Assembly: GCA_015654825.1 (NCBI GenBank)
Contig: JAATGE010000137.1
Location: 1-21,064, forward strand
Direction of reading: 5' to 3'
DNA from: Rhodospirillales bacterium
GTDB lineage: Bacteria > Pseudomonadota > Alphaproteobacteria > Acetobacterales > Acetobacteraceae
DNA length: 21,064 bases
Positions 1 through 6,830 of the stretch are shown here, piece after piece; position 1 is the stretch's first letter, and each line of letters begins with the position of its first letter. The position numbers were made by a program, and so were the translations under genes. The notes beneath the pieces are model-generated. The model worked only from the letters and a program-made list of their open reading frames with translations, was not told the DNA's origin and did no database searches.

Positions 1-421
1 AGGTGCTGCGCACGATATCGAGATACTCGTTGGTCCGCGCGTAACGTTCCGGCTTGGTCAAATGGTCGCCGTCGCGCGCCAGTTCGTCGTCGCTCGCGCC
101 GGTGATGATGTGCACCGCGGCGCGGCCGCCGCTGACCTGGTCCAGCGTCGCGAACTGGCGCCCCGCCAAGGTGGGTGCGGTAAAGCCGGGCCGGTGCGCA
201 ATCATCAGGCCGAGCCGGTCGGTCACCGCGGCCACGTGCTGGCCGACCAGCAGGCTGTCCGGACTTTCGGCATGGAAAGCGAACAGAACCCGGTCGAAGC
301 CGCCTTGCTCCTGCACCGCGGCCATGGCGCGCACGAAGCGCAAATCGAGGACCGGGCCCGAGCGGGCCACGGTCTCGGACGCATTGTGATTGCCGACATA
401 GCCGATGAACGTAACGCCCAT
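1..421 (-). CDS. ssuD: LLM-class flavin-dependent monooxygenase, SsuD-like (5' part; runs off the left edge)
   Basis: This is a partial gene: 140 codons from the ATG at 421-419 down to the window edge. The translation begins MGVTFIGYVGNHNASET and contains HRPGFTAPTLAGRQFATLD and HIITGASDDELARDGD, then PERYARTNEYLDIVR. This layout matches the N-terminal third of bacterial luciferase-like alkanesulfonate monooxygenases, which use reduced flavin and oxygen to release sulfite from sulfonates in the cytoplasm. A purine-rich GAGGG lies 11 bases upstream of the ATG and supports this start. The neighbouring ssuCAB importer strengthens the sulfonate reading. The C-terminal two thirds are not visible, so a related LLM enzyme (for example a DszA/NtaA-type or dimethylsulfone monooxygenase) cannot be excluded. 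Confidence 0.82.
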   Translation of the reverse strand, partial: MGVTFIGYVGNHNASETVARSGPVLDLRFVRAMAAVQEQGGFDRVLFAFHAESPDSLLVGQHVAAVTDRLGLMIAHRPGFTAPTLAGRQFATLDQVSGGRAAVHIITGASDDELARDGDHLTKPERYARTNEYLDIVRST

Positions 422-774
422 GCCGCAAATTTCCCTCTGCCCGGAGGCACCGCGCAACGGCAGCGCCTAATACACTATCTACGAGAGTAATTTGCATTCA
501 GCCACCGTAATTTCCAGTGAATATGTCTGAGGTGCGTACTGAGCGGCGCTCAATGATCGCCCAAGCGGCGGTATAGAATGGCTTCGCCGACCAGGGGCTC
601 CGCCCCCCTCGCGGTCTTGCTCGGACCGATGGCGCTGCGCCCGCGAGCCCACGTCGGCGTGCCGCCGCCTGCGTTTGCGCTGCGGGGCGGGAGTGCGCTG
701 CACAGGCCGCCGGGCATGAAGTTGGCGCGGTGTCGATGTCAGCCTCGGAACAAATAAAATTGGGGTCTAGGGGC
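422..774. other. Gene-poor stretch between the ssuD-like gene and lysR
   Basis: I see no convincing coding sequence in these 353 bases. The part next to ssuD (about 465-535) is AT-richer than its surroundings and probably holds the promoter of that minus-strand gene, but I cannot assign clear hexamers. The rest is GC-rich. It contains a GGGGC-TCC-GCCCC hairpin at 594-606, and near its end the start of a palindromic repeat whose core lies at 793-811. A minus-strand frame across 479-703 would encode an arginine-rich peptide with no recognisable family, and I treat it as non-coding. Confidence 0.5.
594..606. repeat. Short GGGGC/GCCCC hairpin
   Basis: The arms GGGGC (594-598) and GCCCC (602-606) are separated by TCC. 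The same GGGCTCCGCC core recurs at 6763-6773, downstream of the GGDEF-EAL gene. It is therefore probably one of this genome's recurrent intergenic palindromes and not a site specific to this locus. A terminator role is possible, but no T-run follows it. Confidence 0.45.
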
Positions 775-818
775 CTAAGGCGCCAGCTTGGTCCAGGGGC
801 AAAGCCCCTGGCCTTCCT
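764..818. repeat. Palindromic repeat, core CCAGGGGCAAAGCCCCTGG at 793-811
   Basis: A perfect 8-base stem with an AAA centre is preceded by GGGGTCTAGGGGCCTAAGG and followed by CCTTCC. The same order (GGGGTCTGGGG..., then GGGTCCAGGGC-AAA-GCCCTGG, then CCTT) appears at about 10094-10142. Related copies lie at 9947-9970, 14059-14083 and, degraded, near 13425-13490. This copy overlaps the 3' end of the lysR reading frame and supplies its stop codon (TAG, read on the minus strand at 777-775). It probably acts as a terminator for lysR and belongs to a dispersed REP-like family. Confidence 0.75.
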
Positions 819-1680
819 TGCCCGAAGCCGTCTGCCGCACCGGCTCCCGCAACGCCGTCTGCACCAGCTCAGCCAGCCGGCGACCGGCCTCCGTCGGCTC
901 TTCCTCGCGCCACAACGTGTAGCTCACATCCGGCAGGCCCGGCAGCATACCGGGCGGCACTTCGGGCAGGCGGGCCCATTCGGCCAGCAGCATCGTGCGG
1001 CAGGTCAGCCCCAGTCCGGCCTCCACCGCCGCGCGCACGCCGGACAGGTTGGGGGTTTCCACCGCTACCCGGAAACGCCGGCCGGAATCCCGCAGCGCCC
1101 GCAGGGCCGCGGCACGAAACAGGCACGGCGCATCCAGCAGCACAAGCGGTATTTCAGGCGCCTCCGCCAGCGCCGGATCGCCGAGCCACACCATCCCGGC
1201 CAACCGGCACGCGCGCGGGTCGGCCGGGCGGCCGATGCAGAGCGCGATATCCAGTTCGCTGCGGGAGTAGGCGTCCATCAGCTCCGCCGAACCCGCCACT
1301 TTCAGCTGCAGCTGAGTTTGCGGGTGCAGCGCGGAGAAATGCCGCAGGATGGCCGGCAGCAGCGTTTCGGCGAAATCCTGCACCATGCCGAGCTGCACCA
1401 GGCCGGACAGCATTTCGCCATGCAGCGACCCCACCACGTGGTCGTTCAGCTCGAGTATCTTGCGCGCGGCGGTCACCAGCTCGCGGCCGGCCGGCGTCAG
1501 CACCAGCTGCCGCCCGTTGCGTTGGAACAGCTCTCGCCGCGCCAGCACCTCCAGCCGCTTCATCTGCAGGCTGAGCGCCGACGGGCTGAGAAAAACGTGG
1601 TCGGTGGCCCGCATCATCGAGCCGGTATCGACGATGGCCAGAAAGCTTCGCAGCAGGTCGGTCGGCAGGTTGGTGCGCAT
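775..1680 (-). CDS. LysR-family transcriptional regulator
   Basis: The protein is 301 residues, the usual LysR length. An N-terminal winged helix-turn-helix spans about residues 5-64 (LLRSFLAIVDTGSMMRATD, then LSPSALSLQMKRLE and LTPAGRELV). A periplasmic-binding-like effector domain follows at about 90-290. The gene is divergent from ssuC, with only 116 bases between the starts, so it most likely controls the sulfonate importer and perhaps itself. Family members such as CysB and Cbl govern sulfonate genes elsewhere, but I see no specific similarity to either. The last 14 or so residues (from GKEGQG onward) are encoded by a palindromic intergenic repeat, so the native C-terminus was probably shorter. 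No strong ribosome site precedes the ATG; the start was chosen because it is directly upstream of the HTH. Confidence 0.92.
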   Translation of the reverse strand: MRTNLPTDLLRSFLAIVDTGSMMRATDHVFLSPSALSLQMKRLEVLARRELFQRNGRQLVLTPAGRELVTAARKILELNDHVVGSLHGEMLSGLVQLGMVQDFAETLLPAILRHFSALHPQTQLQLKVAGSAELMDAYSRSELDIALCIGRPADPRACRLAGMVWLGDPALAEAPEIPLVLLDAPCLFRAAALRALRDSGRRFRVAVETPNLSGVRAAVEAGLGLTCRTMLLAEWARLPEVPPGMLPGLPDVSYTLWREEEPTEAGRRLAELVQTALREPVRQTASGKEGQGLCPWTKLAP

Positions 1681-1796
1681 GGCCCAAGCGTTGTAGCGGT
1701 TGAATTGTATGATCCTTAAATAACCTTAGCACATAGTGTTTTAATTGACATGGGGCATCGCCATGTGAATTCTGCGGCGGCAACCAAGGTTTCCCG
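1681..1796. promoter_or_regulatory. Divergent control region between lysR and ssuC
   Basis: This 116-base gap is AT-rich between about 1700 and 1750, in contrast to the GC-rich flanks. A perfect TTGACA lies at 1745-1750 on the plus strand, but no good -10 is found 16-18 bases further on. On the minus strand TACAAT (1709-1704) is a possible -10 for lysR. The inverted repeat CATGG...CCATG spans 1749-1765 and overlaps the TTGACA, so it is a candidate operator. LysR proteins usually bind T-N11-A sites in such regions. The hexamer assignments are my reading and are not certain. Confidence 0.5.
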
Positions 1797-2648
1797 ATGT
1801 CCGATCGTACAAGCGCCCTGGCACTGCCTGGTGGCCGCAGCCATCCATTGTCGGCCATCCGCGGCCTGGTGCCGCGCCTTTGGCCGCTACCGGTCGGCTT
1901 GCGCCGCGCCATCACGCCCCTGGCCATCCTGGTGCTGTGGCAGGCCGGATCCAGCCTCGGCTATATTCCCAGTCGTACCGTTGCCGCACCGATCGCCATC
2001 CTTGCCGCGGCGCGCGACCTGCTGGTTTCCGGTGCGCTTCTGCATCATTTGACAGTTTCGTTGCTGCGCGTGATCGCGGGGCTTTCGATCGCCATTGTGG
2101 TCGGCACCACGCTCGCCCTCGCGGCCGGGCTATCCCGCCTCGGCGAGGACCTGATCGACAGCACGTTGCAAATGGTGCGCACGCTGCCGTTCCTCGCCCT
2201 GGTGCCGCTGTTCATTCTTTGGTTCGGCATCGGGGAGACGCCAAAAATCGCGCTGGTGGCGCTGGGCGCGATGTTCCCGATCTACCTCAACCTGTTCGCC
2301 GGCATTCGCGGCGCCGACCCCAAGCTGCTGGAAGCCGCCTCCACGCTCGGCCTGTCGCGCGCCGCCCTGATCCGCCATGTGGTGCTGCCGGCAGCGTTGC
2401 CGAATGCGTTGACCGGCCTGCGTTACGCGGCCGGCATCGCGTGGCTCAGCCTGGTGGTGGGCGAACAGATCAACGCCGATTCCGGCATTGGCTACCTGAT
2501 GATGGATGCGCGCGATTTTCTGCGCACCGACATCATCATGGTGGGACTTGGCGTGTATGCGCTGCTCGGCCTGCTGTCCGACCAGGCGGTGCGGGCGCTG
2601 GAGCGCCGCACACTAGCCTGGCGCCCGGCGGCCCGTGTCGGCCGCTAG
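1797..2648 (+). CDS. ssuC: ABC transporter permease, aliphatic sulfonate type
   Basis: This 283-residue inner-membrane protein of the BPD_transp_1 family has about six hydrophobic segments. They include AILVLWQAGSSLGYIP near residue 40 and FLALVPLFILWFGIGETPKI near residue 135. The cytoplasmic EAA loop, which docks the ATPase, is visible as EAASTLGLSRAALIRHVVLP (about residues 180-199). Family members of this length import taurine, nitrate or sulfonates; the SsuA-like gene next door favours sulfonates. It is the first gene of a C-A-B operon facing away from lysR. The ATG at 1797 has only a weak purine stretch upstream (AACCAAGG), but the next in-frame starts would cut into the first membrane region. 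Confidence 0.9.
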   Translation: MSDRTSALALPGGRSHPLSAIRGLVPRLWPLPVGLRRAITPLAILVLWQAGSSLGYIPSRTVAAPIAILAAARDLLVSGALLHHLTVSLLRVIAGLSIAIVVGTTLALAAGLSRLGEDLIDSTLQMVRTLPFLALVPLFILWFGIGETPKIALVALGAMFPIYLNLFAGIRGADPKLLEAASTLGLSRAALIRHVVLPAALPNALTGLRYAAGIAWLSLVVGEQINADSGIGYLMMDARDFLRTDIIMVGLGVYALLGLLSDQAVRALERRTLAWRPAARVGR

Positions 2649-2655
2649 ACGGTCG

Positions 2656-3666
2656 ATGGGCGCCCCGGTTTTAGGTTTTGCCGCCCTGGCGCGGGGCCGG
2701 TTGGGCGCGGCCCCTGCCCTGGCGGCCCTGCTCCTGTGCATCGCACCGGCGAGCGCCGCATCGCTGCGGCTCGGCTACCAGAAATCCGCCGTGGCGCTCG
2801 TGGTGCTGAAGCAGCAGCACACGCTGGAGCAGGCACTGGCGCCGGCTGGCGTGGATGTGCGCTGGGTGCAGTTCCCGGCCGGGCCGCCGATGATGGAAGC
2901 GATGAATGCCGGTGCCATCGATATCGGCTACACCGGTGAAAGCCCGCCGATCTTCGCCCAGGCCGCCGGCGCGGACATTGTGTATCTGGCGGTGCTGCCG
3001 ACCACGGGACAAAACCAGGGCGTGTTGGCGCGGCGTGACGGTCCGTTGCACAATCCGGCGGATCTCCGCGGCCGCCGCGTCGCCTTCGCCAAAGGCTCCA
3101 GCGCGCACTACGCCGTGCTGCGCATCCTTTCCGTTGCCGGACTGAGTGCGTCGGACATCCACCCGGTGTTCCTGCCCCCGGCCGACGGCCGCGCCGCCAT
3201 TAGTACCGGCAGTGTGGACGCCTGGGTGATCTGGGATCCGTTCCTGGCCGAGGCGCAGCAGGATCCAACACTGCGCACTCTCAGCGACGCCAGCGCGGCA
3301 CCGAGCGGCGCCTACATACTGGCGCCGCGCGCCTACGCCACCGCCCATCCGGATATCGTCATGACCACGTTGCGCGCGATCAAGGCCGCTGCTGGCTGGG
3401 CGGCGCATAATACCACACGGCTCGCCGCCCTCATGACCGATGCTACCGGCGTGGACCTGGCCGCGGAACAGGTTTCCGTTGCGCGCGCCAATTTTTCCGT
3501 TTCGCTCATGGACGCGCCGGCCATTCGCCGCCAGCAGGGCATTGCCGACCTGTTCGCCGCCGCGAAATTGATCCCTGCGCCGGTCAACATCGACGCGGCG
3601 GTATGGACGCCGCCACGGGCGACCGGCGGCCTCGAGACCGCGGGCCCCGCGGCCGCCAGCCGATGA
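2656..3666 (+). CDS. ssuA: Periplasmic sulfonate-binding protein of the ABC importer
   Basis: The protein has 336 residues from ATG 2656. A secretory signal is visible (ARGRLGAAPALAALLLCIA, cleavage probably after PASAA). The mature part resembles NMT1/SsuA-type solute-binding proteins: LRLGYQKS at its start, AGPPMMEAMNAGAIDIGYTG, GRRVAFAKGSSAHY, and VDAWVIWDPF. In this family it captures alkanesulfonates and delivers them to SsuC. An in-frame GTG at 2635 would add seven residues and overlap ssuC by 14 bases; neither start has a strong ribosome site, and I prefer the ATG because it begins just after the ssuC stop. Its own stop overlaps the start of ssuB (ATGA, 3663-3666), which implies translational coupling. 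The exact ligand cannot be read from the sequence. Confidence 0.88.
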   Translation: MGAPVLGFAALARGRLGAAPALAALLLCIAPASAASLRLGYQKSAVALVVLKQQHTLEQALAPAGVDVRWVQFPAGPPMMEAMNAGAIDIGYTGESPPIFAQAAGADIVYLAVLPTTGQNQGVLARRDGPLHNPADLRGRRVAFAKGSSAHYAVLRILSVAGLSASDIHPVFLPPADGRAAISTGSVDAWVIWDPFLAEAQQDPTLRTLSDASAAPSGAYILAPRAYATAHPDIVMTTLRAIKAAAGWAAHNTTRLAALMTDATGVDLAAEQVSVARANFSVSLMDAPAIRRQQGIADLFAAAKLIPAPVNIDAAVWTPPRATGGLETAGPAAASR

Positions 3667-4397
3667 GCGCCGCCGCCGCCGATATGCCGCCTTCGCGCGA
3701 TACCAGCGTACGCGGACTGGTCCGCCGCTTCGGCCCTACCGCGGTGCTGGACGGGCTGGACCTGGATGTGCCCGCCGGCGCCTTCATCGCCCTGCTGGGC
3801 CGCAGCGGCTCCGGCAAGACGACGTTGCTGCGCACACTGGCGGGCCTGGACGTGGCCGAGCAGGGCAGCGTGGAGTTGCCGGCCCGCCGTGCCGTGGTGT
3901 TCCAGGAACCGCGACTGCTGCCGTGGAAGCGCGTGTGGCAGAACGTGGCACTCGGCCTGCCTGCCGCCGACGCGCGCGCCCACGCCGAGCAGGCGCTGCG
4001 CGAAGTGGAACTCGCGCATCGCATGGATGCCTGGCCGCTCACCCTTTCCGGCGGCGAGGCGCAGCGCGCCGGCCTTGCCCGCGCCCTGGTGCGCGATCCG
4101 GACCTGCTGCTGCTCGACGAGCCTTTTGCCGCGCTCGACGCACTCACGCGGCTGCGCATGCAGGCGCTGGTCGCCGGCCTGTGGGCGCGGCACGGCATGT
4201 CCGCCTTGCTGGTCACGCACGATGTAGACGAGGCGCTGCTGCTGGCCGACCATGCGGTGGAGCTGCAGCACGGCCGTATCGGCCTGCGCCTGCGCATCGA
4301 TCTGCCACGCCCGCGGCGCCACGCGGACGCCCGCTTCGCGGCACTGCGCAGCGAGTTGCTGACGGCACTCGGTATCGCCGCCGAAGAGGCGGCGTAA
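3663..4397 (+). CDS. ssuB: ATPase subunit of the sulfonate ABC importer
   Basis: The protein has 244 residues from the ATG at 3663, which overlaps the ssuA stop as ATGA. The frame is open upstream to 3603, but that stretch is shared with ssuA and is unlikely to be translated. All ABC ATPase motifs are present in order: Walker A (GRSGSGKTT), Q-loop (FQEPRLLPW), signature (LSGGEAQRAGLARAL), Walker B (LLLLDEPFAALD), and the H-loop (LLVTHDVDEA). The EPRLLPW and ALDALTR forms are typical of the SsuB/TauB/NrtD group. It powers uptake through SsuC. A hairpin lies about 28 bases after the stop. Confidence 0.92.
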   Translation: MSAAAADMPPSRDTSVRGLVRRFGPTAVLDGLDLDVPAGAFIALLGRSGSGKTTLLRTLAGLDVAEQGSVELPARRAVVFQEPRLLPWKRVWQNVALGLPAADARAHAEQALREVELAHRMDAWPLTLSGGEAQRAGLARALVRDPDLLLLDEPFAALDALTRLRMQALVAGLWARHGMSALLVTHDVDEALLLADHAVELQHGRIGLRLRIDLPRPRRHADARFAALRSELLTALGIAAEEAA

Positions 4398-4425
4398 CCG
4401 CGGCCCGAACGGCCAGGGTCGTTGG

Positions 4426-4450
4426 ACCACCGGCGGCCATGGCCGGTGGT
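4426..4450 (+). terminator. Possible terminator hairpin after ssuB
   Basis: ACCACCGGC (4426-4434) and GCCGGTGGT (4442-4450) form a perfect 9-base inverted repeat around a 7-base loop, starting 28 bases after the ssuB stop. No T-run follows, so it may act as a 3' stabiliser or a Rho-associated structure instead of a classical intrinsic terminator. The remaining bases up to 4590 hold no gene that I can support and presumably include the promoter of the following signalling gene. Confidence 0.5.
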
Positions 4451-4590
4451 CGCGCGACCGTTGGCGATCAACTTTAGGTTGCAAGTCGCGATATAAGGTG
4501 TTAACCAAAATTCTCCGGGCTCCCTAACCCGCATCCTGGGTGCGGGCCCGAGTATTGCGGCTCCAGTTCATTGGACTGCTAGGAGACGGC

Positions 4591-6741
4591 GTGCTCCGAA
4601 GCCTTGCCGAATGGCTTTTTTCCCCGCCGGACCTGACGCCACACGGTTTCTGCCTGCTTTGGGAGCCGTGGCTGATTTGGTCGCAAGCCATCGGCAATTG
4701 CGCGATCGGCCTCGCCTACATTGCGATCCCGCTGGCGTTGACCCGGTTCGCGAGCCTGCGCCGAGACCTCGCGTTCAAACCGGTATTCTGGCTTTTTGCG
4801 TCCTTCATCCTCTTGTGCGGCGCCACCCACTGGGCCGATCTGGTCACGCTATGGGTGCCAGCTTATCGCGTGTCCGCCATTCTCATGGTAGCGACTGCAA
4901 TCGTTTCGGTCGCCACCGCGATTACCGTGTGGCATATGCTTCCACTGGCGCTGACGATCCCCGCGCCGGCTCAGCTACGGGCCGCCGACCGCGCGTTGCG
5001 CCAAAGCGAAGACATGCTTCGTATGTCGGCGGATATAGCCCGCATTGGCGGATATCGTCTCGATATTGTTGAAGGCCGCATGCACTGTCCGCCGGAAGTG
5101 CACCTCATGCATGGCTATGCCAGCAATGGTGAACCCGTGACGGACGCCGCCTGGCTTGCGATGCTGCTGCCGGAGGACCGCCAGCGCGTGGGCGAAGAAC
5201 TCGCGGCCGCTTATGCGGCGCGGCAGCAGGTCACCGATATCTGCTATCGAATCGAACACCCGACGGACGGCATGCGGCATTTCGAAAGGCGTTGCCACAT
5301 AGAGTACGACAGCGCCGGGCGACCGGTGCACGCGATCTGCGTCGTTGTCGATACGACGGAACGCAGGCGATCGGAGGCGCGTCTTGCGCATCTGGCCCAT
5401 CACGACCCGCTGACGGGATTGGCAAATCGTAACCTTTTAGGTATCCGCCTCGGCGAGGCGATGACACGCGCGGCAGCCGGCGAGGCGTTCGCCATTTTGT
5501 GCATCGATCTGGATCGCTTCAAGGACGTAAACGACATGTTCGGCCACGCCGTCGGCGACGCGTTGCTGATCGCAGTCGCGGCCCGAATGGCGGCAGCGCT
5601 GCGGCCCACCGACACGGTCGCCCGCCTGGGCGGCGACGAATTTGCCGTCATACAAACCCAGATCGACGAGCCCGCCAACGCGAGCGTACTCGCTGCCCGG
5701 CTTATTGCCGTCCTGGGGGAGCCGTTCGATATCGCCGGCAATCACATTGTTATCAGCGTCAGCATCGGCATCGCGATCGCGGGCGAAAAGACGCCGGATT
5801 CGGAACGCCTGCTGCGCAACGCGGATATTGCGATGTACGCCGCCAAAACAACGGGAGCCCGGCGCTACCGGATCTTCGCGACTGAAATGGATGAAAAAAT
5901 CCAGGCACGATGCCGGCTGGAAACCGAGTTGCGGCAGGCGTTCGACAACAACGAATTCGAATTGTTCTACCAACCCCTTGTCAACGTCGATACACACCTT
6001 CCGTGCGCCTTCGAGGCTTTGCTTCGCTGGCGGCATCCGCGCGAGGGGCTCGTGATGCCCAGCCGGTTCATCCAGGTTGCAGAGACGACAGGTCTTATCG
6101 TGCCGATCGGCGCCTGGATTCTCCAGACGGCCTGCACCGAGGCCGCTCGTTGGCCGAACGATTTGCGCGTCAGCGTGAACCTCTCCGCGGTACAGTTCTC
6201 CGACGGTGACCTCCTCCAGGCGATCAAGGTGGCCTTGTGCAAGTCCGGCTTGAACCCGAGACGGCTTGAACTCGAAATCACCGAATCGGTCATGCTGCGG
6301 GATACGATGGCGACACTGGAGGCGCTGCACGAAATGAAGACACTGGGCGTGAGCGTCGCCATGGATGATTTTGGCACGGGCTACTCGTCGCTCAGCTATC
6401 TTCAGAGATTTCCTTTTGACAGGCTGAAGATCGACCGTTCGTTCGTGGCGTCGCTCGGCACAACACAGGAGAGTCGCGCGATCGTGGAAGCGGTTGTCTG
6501 CCTTTGCTCAGGTCTGGGCATCGGTACAATAGCAGAAGGCGTCGAAACCAAGACGCAGCTGGCTGTGTTGACGGAAATTGGGTGCACCGAGGCGCAGGGG
6601 TATCTGTTCAGCCCGCCGTGCTCGACCAAACAAATATCTTCGGTAATAGGACACCTCGAGAATTCCACCCGTGCGGCAGCCCCCTCGGAAATCGCGAGCG
6701 CTGTCGCCCTCGGCGACGCGTTGCTCAGCGCGGCAGGATGA
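4591..6741 (+). CDS. Ethylene-receptor-like membrane domain fused to PAS, GGDEF and EAL (c-di-GMP turnover)
   Basis: The protein has 716 residues. I place the start at GTG 4591 because AGGAG sits five bases upstream; GTG 4540 would add 17 residues without a ribosome site. Residues about 25-120 form three membrane helices that align with plant ETR1: AYIAIPLALTRF matches helix 1, and FILLCGATH matches the copper-binding helix 2, with Cys76 and His80 in the positions of ETR1 Cys65 and His69. Tyr43, Ile46, Pro47 and Ile73 are also kept, but the Asp25 position is Asn36. A PAS domain follows (about 138-258). The GGDEF is intact (347-351) with an inhibitory RxxD (Arg338, Asp341). The EAL domain has Glu475, Asn531, Glu562, DDFGTGYSS (Asp592, Asp593), Lys613 and Glu649. 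Both c-di-GMP synthesis and breakdown are therefore plausible. Ethylene sensing is an inference from the helices. Confidence 0.88.
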   Translation: MLRSLAEWLFSPPDLTPHGFCLLWEPWLIWSQAIGNCAIGLAYIAIPLALTRFASLRRDLAFKPVFWLFASFILLCGATHWADLVTLWVPAYRVSAILMVATAIVSVATAITVWHMLPLALTIPAPAQLRAADRALRQSEDMLRMSADIARIGGYRLDIVEGRMHCPPEVHLMHGYASNGEPVTDAAWLAMLLPEDRQRVGEELAAAYAARQQVTDICYRIEHPTDGMRHFERRCHIEYDSAGRPVHAICVVVDTTERRRSEARLAHLAHHDPLTGLANRNLLGIRLGEAMTRAAAGEAFAILCIDLDRFKDVNDMFGHAVGDALLIAVAARMAAALRPTDTVARLGGDEFAVIQTQIDEPANASVLAARLIAVLGEPFDIAGNHIVISVSIGIAIAGEKTPDSERLLRNADIAMYAAKTTGARRYRIFATEMDEKIQARCRLETELRQAFDNNEFELFYQPLVNVDTHLPCAFEALLRWRHPREGLVMPSRFIQVAETTGLIVPIGAWILQTACTEAARWPNDLRVSVNLSAVQFSDGDLLQAIKVALCKSGLNPRRLELEITESVMLRDTMATLEALHEMKTLGVSVAMDDFGTGYSSLSYLQRFPFDRLKIDRSFVASLGTTQESRAIVEAVVCLCSGLGIGTIAEGVETKTQLAVLTEIGCTEAQGYLFSPPCSTKQISSVIGHLENSTRAAAPSEIASAVALGDALLSAAG

Positions 6742-6759
6742 GGTTGTCTGGGTTCGCGC

Positions 6760-6825
6760 GGCGGGGCTCCGCCTCCAGGCAACGCGGAACAAAAAATTGA
6801 GGTGTGTGGCGGGGCAAAAGCCCGT
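6760..6825. repeat. Palindromes between convergent genes (degenerate repeat copy, likely terminators)
   Basis: The stretch between the GGDEF-EAL gene and the convergent BNR gene contains GGCGG-GGCT-CCGCC (6760-6773) and GGGC-AAAA-GCCC (6812-6823). Between them, CGGAACAAAAAATTGAGGT resembles CGGAACAAATAAAATTGGGG at about 746-765, just upstream of the repeat at the lysR end. This looks like a decayed copy of the same element. It probably ends transcription from both sides. Confidence 0.5.
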
Positions 6826-6830
6826 CGGCC

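Noticed and set aside
479..703. Arg-rich minus-strand open frame of 74 codons as a small protein
   Set aside because: It has no ribosome site that I can recognise, no family features, and spans a GC hairpin.
730..1719. Long plus-strand open frame (329 codons) rich in Arg, Gln and His
   Set aside because: It lies antisense to the lysR gene, whose protein has clear domain structure. The composition is that of a GC-rich shadow frame.
3333..4508. Minus-strand open frame of 391 codons
   Set aside because: It is opposite to ssuA and ssuB, which have intact motifs and a coupled ATGA junction.
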